Shown here one piece after another: positions 43,008 through 51,160 of a DNA stretch of 56,172 bases. Position numbers and translations under genes: made by a program. Source of the DNA: Heyndrickxia coagulans DSM 1 = ATCC 7050 (lineage in GTDB: Bacteria; Bacillota; Bacilli; Bacillales; Bacillaceae_C); NCBI RefSeq assembly GCF_000290615.1, contig NZ_ALAS01000258.1:1-56172 (forward strand), read 5' to 3'. Numbering within the stretch: the stretch's first letter is position 1; every line of letters starts with the position of its first letter. The notes beneath the pieces are model-generated. The model was not told the origin of the DNA. It was given only the letters and a program-made list of their open reading frames with translations, and did no database searches.

Positions 43008-43409
43008 ATGGTGGAAAAGAAAACTGTGCCATATGAGATCATTGGGGGAGAAAAACTTGGCCAGCTTGTTGATGCATTTTACAAGCGGGTCGCTAAACAT
43101 CCGGATTTAATCCCGATTTTTCCTGATGATTTAACGGAAGTTGCCAGGAAGCAGAAGCAGTTTTTAACGCAGTTTTTGGGCGGCCCCCCGTTGTACACGG
43201 AAGAGCACGGGCATCCGATGCTGCGGGCACGGCACCTTCCTCATGAAATCACGCCTAAACGTGCAAAGGCATGGCTGTCCTGCATGAGCGCCGCAATGGA
43301 CGAAACAGGGATTGACGGCGAATTCCGCGACTTCTTTTTTCAAAGGCTTGTCCTGACCGCACAGCATATGGTCAATACTTCGGATGATGTGCCAGGTGAC
43401 GCAAATTGA
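43008..43409 (+). CDS. yjbI: Group II truncated hemoglobin YjbI
   Basis: A 133-aa truncated globin. The B-helix region [15 protein letters not shown] and the F-helix region [13 protein letters not shown] with the expected proximal His near residue 76 are visible, as is a Trp (WLSCM) near 92 typical of group II. Its role with SpxH is not settled; the two genes are coupled here (TTGA overlap), as in B. subtilis. Confidence 0.92.
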   Translation: MVEKKTVPYEIIGGEKLGQLVDAFYKRVAKHPDLIPIFPDDLTEVARKQKQFLTQFLGGPPLYTEEHGHPMLRARHLPHEITPKRAKAWLSCMSAAMDETGIDGEFRDFFFQRLVLTAQHMVNTSDDVPGDAN

Positions 43410-44263
43410 AAAATATGATTGATTTGATGAAACATTCCAGCTGTTTTTCAAAAAAGCCGCTGGAAATCTATGTTTTTATCGATCCGCTTTGCCCGGAATG
43501 CTGGGCGCTGGAACCGGTTTTAAAAAAGTTGCGCCTCGAGTACGGCGTCTATTTCCGCCTCCGCCATGTACTGATCGGAAAATTATCCAATCTGAACGAC
43601 ATTCCGAAAAAACGGGAAGCCGTTGCGGATTACTGGGAAAAAACGGCGAGCCGCACTGGCATGTCCTGCGACGGCAGTTTATGGATCGAAAACCCGATTA
43701 CGTCGCCTTATATCGTGTCGATTGCAATAAAAGCGGCCGAACTGCAAGGAAAAAAACAGGGGTTGCGCTTTTTGCGGAAAGTGCAGGAACTCGTCTTTCT
43801 TGAAAAACGAAACATATCGGATATCCAAATTTTAGTGGATTGTGCAAAAGGCGCTTCCCTCGATGTGGACGAATTTTTGCAAGACATCCATTCCGAAAGC
43901 GCAGCGAAGGCTTTTCAGTGCGATTTGAAAATTACTTCGGAAATGGAAGTAACTGAAAGCCCGTCGCTTGTTTTCTTTAATGAACATATTGAAGATGAAG
44001 GATTAAAAATTTCCGGACTTTATTCCTATGATATTTACGTACAAGTCCTTCAGGAGATGCTGGGCAAAGATCCTTCCCCATTGCCGCTTCCCCCATTGGA
44101 GGAATTTCTGAAGTATTTCGGGTTTGTGGCATCAAAGGAAATTGCGGTGGTGTACGATATGCCGGTCCATGAAGCCGAAAAAGAATTGAAAAAGCTCGTT
44201 CTTCAGCAAAAGGTTCGGAAAATCGAAGGAAAGCACGGCTCATTCTGGAAATATATCAACTGA
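43406..44263 (+). CDS. spxH: Spx proteolysis adaptor SpxH (YjbH)
   Basis: A 285-aa thioredoxin-fold, DsbA-like protein that delivers Spx to ClpXP. The CxxC in [12 protein letters not shown] (Cys29 and Cys32 from the TTG start) is conserved. The N-terminus is short and less His/Cys-rich than in B. subtilis (which carries a zinc-binding His-rich segment), so stress sensing by that segment may differ. The TTG at 43406 with AGGTG at 7 nt is favoured over the ATG three codons later. Its target gene spxA lies 5 kb away. Confidence 0.92.
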   Translation: MKNMIDLMKHSSCFSKKPLEIYVFIDPLCPECWALEPVLKKLRLEYGVYFRLRHVLIGKLSNLNDIPKKREAVADYWEKTASRTGMSCDGSLWIENPITSPYIVSIAIKAAELQGKKQGLRFLRKVQELVFLEKRNISDIQILVDCAKGASLDVDEFLQDIHSESAAKAFQCDLKITSEMEVTESPSLVFFNEHIEDEGLKISGLYSYDIYVQVLQEMLGKDPSPLPLPPLEEFLKYFGFVASKEIAVVYDMPVHEAEKELKKLVLQQKVRKIEGKHGSFWKYIN

Positions 44264-44302
44264 CCCTTGTCTCTGGCAGGGGATTTTTATATGTAAAAAT
44301 AG

Positions 44303-44408
44303 GAAAGAGGCCTTGCGTTTGCAAGGCCTCTTTCAACACGAACAAAGGGGATGGGAGAAATTTTTCACGGTCAAACAAAGGGGTATGTTTGCTTGTGATC
44401 AACTTCAC
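44303..44408 (-). ncRNA. roxS: RoxS/RsaE redox-regulated small RNA
   Basis: Minus-strand RNA of about 106 nt. Its two C-rich blocks in the contexts ACATACCCCTTTGTTTGACC (44388-44369) and CCCATCCCCTTTGTTC match the strongly conserved RsaE/RoxS core. A 14-bp terminator stem (44303-44316 with 44321-44334) closes the RNA. It lies next to spxH and a small yizD-like gene, the same location as in B. subtilis. RoxS pairs via CCCC motifs with Shine-Dalgarno regions of mRNAs for central metabolism under NO and NADH stress. The 5' end is placed from the promoter. Confidence 0.92.
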
Positions 44409-44410
44409 AT
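44393..44410 (-). promoter_or_regulatory. Rex-like operator at the roxS start
   Basis: TTGTGATCAACTTCACAT differs from the Rex consensus TTGTGAA-N4-TTCACAA at two symmetric positions and overlaps the predicted start point. Repression of roxS by the NADH sensor Rex is known in B. subtilis. Confidence 0.7.
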
Positions 44411-44414
44411 CTAT

Positions 44415-44443
44415 ATAATAGCACCCCCCTATACGGAATGCAA
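44415..44443 (-). promoter_or_regulatory. Promoter of roxS
   Basis: On the minus strand TTGCAT (44443-44438), 17-nt spacer, TATTAT (44420-44415). Confidence 0.78.
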
Positions 44444-44553
44444 GTACTTGTTAAAGTGTTCACATATCTGTCAAATTTAAATTTTGCATACCGCGGCAGC
44501 CTGTTCATAAAATAGCACTGAACCTGTATAAACTTGATGAAAGGAGACTGGAT

Positions 44554-44745
44554 ATGAAAAAATGCAAACTTACGGCCCTTGCCGCCGGTTTCTTCGCTTT
44601 GTTCTGCCTGAATCTGCTCGGGCTGATGAAGCTTCTCCCCCTTTTTCTCACGTCCCCGCTTTTGTTCGCGGCCATCTTCGCGCTGCTTTTGCATGTTAAC
44701 CGCCGCAACCGTTTTAAAGGATTTAACAACAGGCGCCACTTGTAG
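44554..44745 (+). CDS. Small membrane protein (63 aa, yizD position)
   Basis: A 63-aa protein with two hydrophobic helices (about residues 6-25 and 28-47) and a strongly basic tail (NRRNRFKGFNNRRHL). ATG 44554 has AAAGGAG upstream. It lies between roxS and pepF, where B. subtilis has yizD, but I cannot confirm homology by sequence. Function unknown. Confidence 0.65.
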   Translation: MKKCKLTALAAGFFALFCLNLLGLMKLLPLFLTSPLLFAAIFALLLHVNRRNRFKGFNNRRHL

Positions 44746-44825
44746 TGGCTTAAAAAACAGCGCTGCGGGCCTACATCTATAAAAAGTGTCCCATTTTCAT
44801 TTATTTCCGGTCCCCTACAGCCATG

Positions 44826-45109
44826 CGGCGGCGGAAACAGTGCTGCCGCCATTTAATCGACCCATAATCGTAATGGCGCCGCCATTCTTTTATCCAGCAA
44901 GCAAATTTTCCATATCCTCACTTTTTCAAAGCACACCATCCGGCGCAGAAACTGTACCGCCACCCGCCTATCATATGAAAGGCAGCCCCGTTCTTAGAAT
45001 GCCGGCAAATAAATTTTCCATACTCGCCAACTTTTTTCAAAACATACGGCGGAAACAGTGCAAAATTTCCGCTGGCTTCTTTCGAAAAAAGGCCCCATAC
45101 GTCAAACAG
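44826..45109. repeat. Two decayed partial copies of the pepF 3' end
   Basis: Two segments resemble the end of pepF and the hairpin next to it. One has ATCCAGCAAGCAAATTTTCC near 44890 and the other GCCGGCAAATAAATTTTCC near 45004. Both correspond to the pepF C-terminal stretch ATCCGAGCAAGTTTTCC near 45140. Each is preceded by a GGCGGAAACAGTG-like hairpin arm (44829, 45048; compare 45110-45133). Spacing is roughly 110-140 nt, suggesting tandem duplication followed by decay. No other gene is visible in 44746-45136. Confidence 0.6.
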
Positions 45110-45133
45110 CGGCGGAAAAATTCCGCCGCTGTT
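45110..45133 (-). terminator. Hairpin after pepF
   Basis: CAGCGGCGGAA pairs perfectly with TTCCGCCGCTG across a 2-3 nt loop, immediately past the pepF stop. The following T run is short (TTTG), so termination may be partial. Confidence 0.6.
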
Positions 45134-45136
45134 TCT

Positions 45137-46951
45137 TTATCCGAGCAAGTTTTCCATTTCCGTTAATTTTTCTTCAAATACTTTTAACGCATCTTCGACC
45201 GGCTGGGGCGACGCCATATCGACGCCTGCTTTTTTCAATACTTCAATCGGATATTCCGAGCTGCCGGCGCTTAAATAGCCGATGTAGCGTTTGACAGCCG
45301 GTTCCCCTTCTTCGAGGATTTGTTTGCTTAACGCGGTCGCGGCGCTGAAGCCGGTCGCATACTGATATACATAATAATCGTAATAAAAATGCGGAATGCG
45401 TGCCCACTCAAGCCCGATTTCCTGATCGATGGCGATATCCGTGCCAAAGTATTTTTGGTTCAGCTTATAATACTCATCTGTCAAAAGTTCCGCTGTCAGC
45501 GCTTCGCCATGTTGCGCTTTTTGATGGATCAGATGCTCAAATTCGGCAAACATCGTCTGGCGGAAGACCGTCCCGCGGAAACCTTCCAGATAATGATTCA
45601 ATAAGTAAATCCGCTGTTTCTCGTCTTTGATCGTTTTTAACAAATAATCGTTCAACAGCGCCTCATTGCACGTGGAAGCCACTTCCGCCACAAAAATGGA
45701 ATAATCCCCGTACGGATACGGCTGGTTCTTCCGCGTGTAATAGCTGTGGACGCTGTGGCCGAGCTCATGCGCGAGGGTGAACACATTGTCAATATTGTCC
45801 TGCCAGTTCAGCAAAATGTACGGATTGGTCCCGTAAGCGCCCGAAGAATAGGCCCCGCTCCGCTTGCCTTTGTTTTCCACCACGTCAATCCAGCGGTTTT
45901 CAAACGCCTGCTGTAAAATGCCCTGGTATTCCCCGCCGAGCGGATGGAGTCCGTCAAGCACGATCTCTTTCGCCTTTTCATATGTCACTTCCATATCGGC
46001 GTCCTGGACAAGCGGCGTATACAGATCGTACATATGCACTTCATCAAGCTGCAGCACTTTTTTGCGCAAAGCAACATACCGCTGCAGCAAACCGAGATTT
46101 CGGTTCACCGTCTCCACGAGCTGGTCGTACACTTTTTCCGGAATGTGGTTTGCCGCAAGGGCAGCTTCACGCGCCGAATGGTAATGGCGGATTTGCGCTA
46201 CAACATTGTTCTTTTTCACCTGGCCGCTGAGCGTGCTCGCAAACGTGTTGGTGAATTTTTTGTAGGTCGCGTACAATTTTTGGAATGCCTCTTTGCGCAC
46301 GCGGCGGTCTTTGCTTTCCAGCAGGCGTGTAAAGCGGCCGTGCGTGATCTGCACTTCATTGCCGTTTTCATCGATTACTGTCGGGAACTCAAGGTCTGCA
46401 TTGTTGAGCATGCCGAAAGTGGTGCTGGAAGTATTCAGCACTTCCGAAACCTGTGCGAGCAATGCTTCTTCTTCCTTAGATAAAATATGCGGGCGCATTT
46501 CATTAATTTCTTCCAATGCATGCCGGTACAGCTGAAGCGGCACATAAGCTTCCAGGAATTGGTTCAGTTTCGCTTCCTCAATCGACAGAATTTCCGGCAC
46601 CACAAACGCAAACGCGCTCCCAACCTGGGCGGCAAGGCTTTTCGCTTTGCTGTCCATCCCCTGGTAAAAGGCATTCGTTGTGTCCTGGTCATAACGCATA
46701 TGCGCGTATGTATACAGCTTGCCGAACCTTTCCGTCACTTCATCCTGGAACTTTAGCGCATGATAAAGCTGTTCCGCGCTTTCGCCAAGTTTCCCCTGAT
46801 AAGAAGCGGCACCGGACAGCTTTTCTTTTACTGCTTCATATTCTTTATTCCAGTCATCGTCACTCGGAAAAATATCCTCAAGCCTCCAAGTTAATTCGTC
46901 AGGGACCTCGTTCCGGCTTGGCAACGCGTGTACTTTTTTCCCGTTTTCCAT
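45137..46951 (-). CDS. pepF: Oligoendopeptidase F
   Basis: A 604-aa M3B zinc peptidase for short peptides, cytoplasmic. It has the zinc motif HELGH (TLAHELGHSVHSYY) near residue 387 with a third ligand Glu region (AEVASTCNEALL) near 415. It corresponds to B. subtilis YjbG/PepF by position next to coiA; overexpression of PepF interferes with sporulation initiation there, probably by degrading signalling peptides. The ATG at 46951 is chosen with GGAGG at 7 nt (a TTG one codon earlier is closer to the site). The other M3 enzyme in this window is a different subgroup. Confidence 0.94.
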   Translation of the reverse strand: MENGKKVHALPSRNEVPDELTWRLEDIFPSDDDWNKEYEAVKEKLSGAASYQGKLGESAEQLYHALKFQDEVTERFGKLYTYAHMRYDQDTTNAFYQGMDSKAKSLAAQVGSAFAFVVPEILSIEEAKLNQFLEAYVPLQLYRHALEEINEMRPHILSKEEEALLAQVSEVLNTSSTTFGMLNNADLEFPTVIDENGNEVQITHGRFTRLLESKDRRVRKEAFQKLYATYKKFTNTFASTLSGQVKKNNVVAQIRHYHSAREAALAANHIPEKVYDQLVETVNRNLGLLQRYVALRKKVLQLDEVHMYDLYTPLVQDADMEVTYEKAKEIVLDGLHPLGGEYQGILQQAFENRWIDVVENKGKRSGAYSSGAYGTNPYILLNWQDNIDNVFTLAHELGHSVHSYYTRKNQPYPYGDYSIFVAEVASTCNEALLNDYLLKTIKDEKQRIYLLNHYLEGFRGTVFRQTMFAEFEHLIHQKAQHGEALTAELLTDEYYKLNQKYFGTDIAIDQEIGLEWARIPHFYYDYYVYQYATGFSAATALSKQILEEGEPAVKRYIGYLSAGSSEYPIEVLKKAGVDMASPQPVEDALKVFEEKLTEMENLLG

Positions 46952-47018
46952 CAATTTTCCTCCATTCTTCTCAAAAAATTCCTTCTTTTTTCATTTTAGC
47001 GTAACTCCCCCAATCCCG

Positions 47019-48245
47019 CTACTGTTCCGCTTTCCCATTTGAAACATCCGCCCGCAATGCTGACGACAGATGGCGCTCCATATGTTCAAGTTCTTCTGTA
47101 TTTTTTGGCGCAAAAACATTTTTATTCATATGGTAACCTGCTTTTCCTTTTGACCAGAGCCCCAATTGTACGAGCAGCTGCGCATACTCATAAATCATCG
47201 CCTTTGCCGCGTTCCTTTCGCGCACATACGGTGATTTTCTGAATTCAATTTCCTTTTTTTCCATCCTCACCGTAAACAGCCGCAGCAGTTCATCCAGTGA
47301 AACCGCCGCATTTGTCCGCAATGCGAAAAGGGCATCCAGCCATACATAAAATTGCCACTCGACCGGGTGCTGTTTACAGGCGGCCATGTGCAAAAGCGGC
47401 AGGCCGATAAACGGCGGCAGGGACACAGGGTGCATTCCCGCTTCATAAACGTGCCGCAAAAACGGGTCTTGAAAGGCTTTTCCAAACTGGATCTTCAGGC
47501 CGATCCAGCGCCGCCTTTCCGCAAACCATTCAGGGAGCGGAACAGGGGCGGAAACAAGTGAAAACTGATCATCTGTAAACGGAAAAGAAAAGGCAGACAA
47601 CGGCTTTTCCGCGTAACATGCGCGGAATGTTTTGGCAGATACGGGCATCATGTGGGACAAGAGGCAGACCTTTCTTTTGCCGGGAGCGTAGCTGAATAAA
47701 TAAAAGTGGTGCCGGGTATGGCGCAAAAAAGACAATTGAAAATCACTGCAACGGTACACTCTTTCCGCCTCTTTCCCTGGGGACCGGAAAGGCATGCCGC
47801 CCAGTATCCAAACAGGCAAAATGCCGAGGCGCCTGTACCCTGCCGTCCTCTCCATCAGCCGCCCGAACGGGATCGGGGAACACTGGTATTCAATGGCAAA
47901 AAGCTGCCGGTATTTGCGCACCACAAGATCCGCCCTTTGCCGGATAGAAGGAAAATATTGTTCGAGGGAAACATCGAGGCCCTGCCCCCTCAACCATAAA
48001 AACAGGTCTTTCTTGCCTTGCAAATGCATCGGGCTTTCCGGTTCGGAAAATGTGGCACAAGTGGAATGGCGGTAATGGGAAAAATGGGGGGTGACATGGC
48101 TGCCAATTTTTAAAATGAGGGGTTCACGGCAATCCCGGCAGTAAAACGTATGGGAGTTTTTTAACTGCTGGAGATTCAATCTTGTAAAGCGTTCCGTCAG
48201 CATGATCAGCTCCCCCCGCTCGTTCAGCGCAGAAAGCAACAGCAT
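47019..48245 (-). CDS. coiA: Competence protein CoiA
   Basis: A ~408-aa CoiA-family protein needed for processing transforming DNA. The N-terminal Cys-rich finger (HTFYCRDCREPLILKIG, then HFSHYRHSTC) precedes the nuclease-like core with RADLVV and EYQCSPIP (an EXQ-type endonuclease signature). The start is uncertain: ATG 48245 is spaced only 3 nt from AAGGAG, while the TTG two codons on is better spaced. The frame stays open 87 codons further upstream without a site and probably does not code. It is somewhat longer than B. subtilis CoiA (373). Confidence 0.9.
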   Translation of the reverse strand: MLLLSALNERGELIMLTERFTRLNLQQLKNSHTFYCRDCREPLILKIGSHVTPHFSHYRHSTCATFSEPESPMHLQGKKDLFLWLRGQGLDVSLEQYFPSIRQRADLVVRKYRQLFAIEYQCSPIPFGRLMERTAGYRRLGILPVWILGGMPFRSPGKEAERVYRCSDFQLSFLRHTRHHFYLFSYAPGKRKVCLLSHMMPVSAKTFRACYAEKPLSAFSFPFTDDQFSLVSAPVPLPEWFAERRRWIGLKIQFGKAFQDPFLRHVYEAGMHPVSLPPFIGLPLLHMAACKQHPVEWQFYVWLDALFALRTNAAVSLDELLRLFTVRMEKKEIEFRKSPYVRERNAAKAMIYEYAQLLVQLGLWSKGKAGYHMNKNVFAPKNTEELEHMERHLSSALRADVSNGKAEQ

Positions 48246-48482
48246 CCTCTCCTTTTTTAACGTATCGGGGCCCGTTTTAAACACCATCCCCGCTTTTGTT
48301 GGGCCGGCGGCATTCGGCCGTATGCAGTTGCCGGCCTCTCTGCAAGCCCCATATTGGCCGGCCTGCATCTCCGGGCCCTTATGGCAACCGCTGTATAAAC
48401 GCAATGCACAGCCGTATTGAATACATTCACCGCTCGGGGCGAAAAATCCTGTTTGCCCGGACGGCATTTTTCCGGATAAACA

Positions 48483-48513
48483 AAAAAATCGATGCGTTTG
48501 CGGCACCGATTTT
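48483..48513 (-). terminator. Terminator of mecA
   Basis: Minus-strand stem AAAAATCG...CGATTTTTTT with an interrupted inner helix (GC/GC) and a T tract, 8 nt past the stop. Confidence 0.65.
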
Positions 48514-48520
48514 TTATCGA

Positions 48521-49180
48521 TTAAAAGTACGAGTTTAATTTCGCAAATACATTGCTGTTAATGATCAGCTTTCCGTATTCCAGGAGACGGTGGCTTGTGA
48601 CAGAGGAAAGGTCGGAATACTCCAGCAGCTGGCTTAACTTAAAGTCATTGGCTTCTTCCGTTTCCTCTTCCGGGAAGCGGACATACAGATAATATTTGCC
48701 TTCAAAGGCGTACAGCTTCGTGCTGACGTCTTCCATCCGAACGTTTTTGGCCAGCGCCAGCAAATCTTCAAAGTCCTTGAAATACAAGACCTGTTCGAGC
48801 GGATCGCCGTCCGTGAAAACCTGCTGCATCGGCGTTTGGAAGTTCTCACTGAAGAATTCTTCAAGCTGGTCGCCGATTGGCAGTTCTTTCAGCTTTTCGT
48901 CCGGAATCGGCAGCTCAAAACGCTGTCCGTCTTTCGACAACTGCGCTTTTGTGACAAGCACTTCTAGCCCTTTTTCGAGCGCCTGCACCTGTATCCAAAG
49001 CGGGCCTTCCGGGTCAAATACATCGTCATCCGTGTGAATCTCATCCATCATTTCCCAGAACAATTCTTCGCTTCTTTCCCGATCATACCAGATTTCTTCA
49101 CGATTAAACCCGCGTTTCTCTATATCAACGTACGAAATATAAAACTTCACCGTGTTCTCATTGATTCTTTCGATTTCCAT
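48521..49180 (-). CDS. mecA: Adaptor protein MecA
   Basis: A 219-aa ClpC adaptor (B. subtilis MecA is 218). The N-terminal substrate-binding domain begins MEIERINENTVKFYISYVDIEKRGF and is joined by an acidic linker (residues ~105-120) to the ClpC-binding C-terminal domain with FPEEETEEAND and the end LNSYF. It targets ComK and others, and thus controls competence. It is monocistronic with its own promoter 180 nt upstream. Confidence 0.97.
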   Translation of the reverse strand: MEIERINENTVKFYISYVDIEKRGFNREEIWYDRERSEELFWEMMDEIHTDDDVFDPEGPLWIQVQALEKGLEVLVTKAQLSKDGQRFELPIPDEKLKELPIGDQLEEFFSENFQTPMQQVFTDGDPLEQVLYFKDFEDLLALAKNVRMEDVSTKLYAFEGKYYLYVRFPEEETEEANDFKLSQLLEYSDLSSVTSHRLLEYGKLIINSNVFAKLNSYF

Positions 49181-49369
49181 ACATCAGCTCTCCCTTCTTG
49201 CAGGTGTAGTGAAGGGACATGTTCCCCCATTCAGGTATAGGTAACCTTGTACTTTTATTTTATGATAAAATACTGGCAAATGGAAATAAAAAAACTTTCC
49301 TTTTTAAAATTCCACGCCGGCCCATTTCTTAAACATCCGGCAAAAAAAGATCATTTGCATCTTTTTTGT

Positions 49370-49398
49370 ATTGTATCCGATTTGCTGCAGAAATTCAA
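49370..49398 (-). promoter_or_regulatory. Promoter of mecA
   Basis: On the minus strand TTGAAT (49398-49393), 17-nt spacer, TACAAT (49375-49370). It gives a ~180-nt leader. I see no riboswitch fold in that leader. Confidence 0.65.
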
Positions 49399-49457
49399 GA
49401 CAAAATTTTCTAAATACATATTCATTATTTGACAATTTTATGACAAAAAGGTGAAGA

Positions 49458-49490
49458 AAACCTCCCGGGCCGGAACCTGGGAGGTGATTT
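49458..49490 (-). terminator. Terminator of spxA
   Basis: Minus-strand ACCTCCC...GGGAGGT stem with an internal GG/CC extension followed by TTTTC. Confidence 0.6.
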
Positions 49491-49543
49491 GCCGGTTTAG
49501 GATTCGTATGAAAGGCATCCGGCAAAAGAAATGATAAAAGTTG

Positions 49544-49939
49544 TCAATTCACAAGCCTTTGTGCTTCCCTGAGCTGGAATGTCCGCACTTTCCGCGGCAG
49601 GAAGCGGCGGATTTCATCTTCATTATAGCCGACCTGCAGCCGTTTTTCGTCCACGATAATCGGCCGTCTTAATAAACCGGGGTTTTGCTGGATCAAAGTG
49701 TATAATTCCTGCAGCGGCAGGGCATCCAGATCAACGTTTAATTTTTGGAATGTTTTCGAACGGGTGGAAATAATTTCGTCCGTCCCGTCTTCCGTCATCC
49801 GCAATATCCCTTTAATTTCATCCAGTGAAAGCGGTTCAGAAAAAATGTTGCGTTCTTTATACTCAATATGGTTTTCTTCAAGCCAGTTCCGTGCTTTTCT
49901 GCATGATGTGCAACTTGGTGAAGTGTATAATGTGACCAT
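49544..49939 (-). CDS. spxA: Global redox regulator Spx
   Basis: A 131-aa ArsC-like protein that binds RNA polymerase alpha and reprograms transcription under thiol stress. The redox CxxC (Cys10, Cys13), Gly52 and Arg92 are all in the canonical positions, and the length is exactly that of B. subtilis Spx. It is normally degraded by ClpXP with SpxH (gene at 43406). The C-terminus ends RLVN, in line with a ClpX-recognised tail. A well-formed -10 lies upstream. Confidence 0.97.
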   Translation of the reverse strand: MVTLYTSPSCTSCRKARNWLEENHIEYKERNIFSEPLSLDEIKGILRMTEDGTDEIISTRSKTFQKLNVDLDALPLQELYTLIQQNPGLLRRPIIVDEKRLQVGYNEDEIRRFLPRKVRTFQLREAQRLVN

Positions 49940-50028
49940 CTAGCATTCACACTCCTAAATTTTTATATTTGGATTCCCATTTGATTCTCACATTAAAATA
50001 AGTTTAATCAAACAATCTCTATTATGTA

Positions 50029-50057
50029 TTATACACTATATCCGCGTTATTGAATAT
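50029..50057 (-). promoter_or_regulatory. Predicted promoter of spxA
   Basis: On the minus strand TATTCA (50057-50052), 17-nt spacer, perfect TATAAT (50034-50029). It lies in an AT-rich intergenic region of 278 nt. The weak -35 leaves room for activator or alternative sigma control. Confidence 0.5.
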
Positions 50058-50168
50058 ATTTTTTTGAAAAATAGTTTGTTGTATTTTTCCCCGGTTTAAT
50101 AGTCTTCTTTTTCCCCAATTCTCTCTATTTAAACCCTTATTCTTCATTTTTTTATAAAAAAGCGAAAA

Positions 50169-50205
50169 GAAGAACGCACTTCAACCGGCATGCGTTCTTC
50201 TTCCC
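50169..50205 (-). terminator. Terminator of the opp operon
   Basis: GAAGAACGCA pairs with TGCGTTCTTC across a ~12-nt loop. The minus-strand side continues into a T-rich tract. Confidence 0.75.
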
Positions 50206-50217
50206 ACTTGAGAATGG

Positions 50218-51159
50218 TCAGCCATTATAAGCTTTTTTGTACTGCTCGAGTTCCCTTTCCGAACAGTAGACAAAATGGTGCGGCGCCACTTCGCGCATTT
50301 TTACTTCTTCGCCTTCCTTATATTGATGGACGGACGGGTCGTAAATTTTCCGTTGCCGTGTCCGTTCATAGTCAGGGTCCGGAAGCGGGATGGCGGATAG
50401 CAAGGACTGCGTGTACGGATGAAGCGGATGGTTATACAAATCATCGGCATCGGCCAGTTCCACAAGCTTGCCGAAATACATGACGCCGATCCGGTCGCTG
50501 ATATATTTCACCATCGACAAATCGTGGGCAATGAACAGATACGTTAAATGATGTTCTTTCTGCAGTTTTTTCAACAGGTTCACAACTTGCGCCTGAATTG
50601 AGACGTCCAGCGCTGAAATCGGTTCGTCAGCAATAATAAATTCAGGATCGACCGCAAGTGCCCTGGCGATCCCGATCCGCTGCCGCTGCCCGCCCGAGAA
50701 TTCGTGCGGATAACGGTTGGCGTGTTCTTTGCTTAAGCCGACCGTTTCCAGCAGTTCATAAACCCGGTGCATCCGTTCTTCATTTGATTTTGCAAGCCCG
50801 TGGATATCAATTCCTTCCGCAATGACATCGGCCACTTTCAAGCGCGGATTGAGCGAAGCATACGGATCCTGGAAAATCATTTGCATTTTCCGGCGGAACT
50901 GTTTCAGCTCTTTATGGGACATTTTGTCATGGACATTTTTGCCGCCATACAAAACTTCCCCTGCCGTTGCATTGTAAAGGCGGATAATCGTCCGCCCGGT
51001 TGTCGATTTGCCGCAGCCGGATTCGCCGACAAGCCCGAGGGTTTCGCCTTTGTAAATATCAAATGTGAGATCATCGACAGCACGGACTTCATTTGCCCTT
51101 CCAACATTGAAATATTGTTTTAAATGTTTGACTTCGATCAGTTTTTCTTTCACTGCCAT
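50218..51159 (-). CDS. oppF: Oligopeptide ABC transporter ATPase OppF
   Basis: A 313-aa ATPase. Walker A GESGCGKST near residue 46, signature FSGGQRQRIGIARAL near 158, Walker B EFIIADEP near 178 and H-loop FIAHDLS near 210. The C-terminal oligopeptide-transporter extension (residues ~240-300) ends with a Cys (FVYCSERELEQ), a remnant of the Fe-S-like Cys cluster of this family. It is the last gene of oppABCDF, 1 nt after oppD. Confidence 0.95.
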   Translation of the reverse strand: MAVKEKLIEVKHLKQYFNVGRANEVRAVDDLTFDIYKGETLGLVGESGCGKSTTGRTIIRLYNATAGEVLYGGKNVHDKMSHKELKQFRRKMQMIFQDPYASLNPRLKVADVIAEGIDIHGLAKSNEERMHRVYELLETVGLSKEHANRYPHEFSGGQRQRIGIARALAVDPEFIIADEPISALDVSIQAQVVNLLKKLQKEHHLTYLFIAHDLSMVKYISDRIGVMYFGKLVELADADDLYNHPLHPYTQSLLSAIPLPDPDYERTRQRKIYDPSVHQYKEGEEVKMREVAPHHFVYCSERELEQYKKAYNG

Positions 51160-51160
51160 T

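Noticed and set aside
17407-46951. The two M3 oligopeptidases as a recent duplication
   Set aside because: Their N-termini, HELGH flanks and spacing differ clearly; they belong to different subgroups, not recent copies.
48246-48506. N-terminal 87-codon extension of CoiA
   Set aside because: The conserved CoiA start (SALNERGEL then the Cys finger) begins at 48245, where a ribosome site is present; upstream text is Cys/Gly-rich noise.
49181-49369. Riboswitch or T-box in the ~180-nt mecA leader
   Set aside because: No conserved T-box bulge or ligand-core motif and no terminator hairpin before the start codon.
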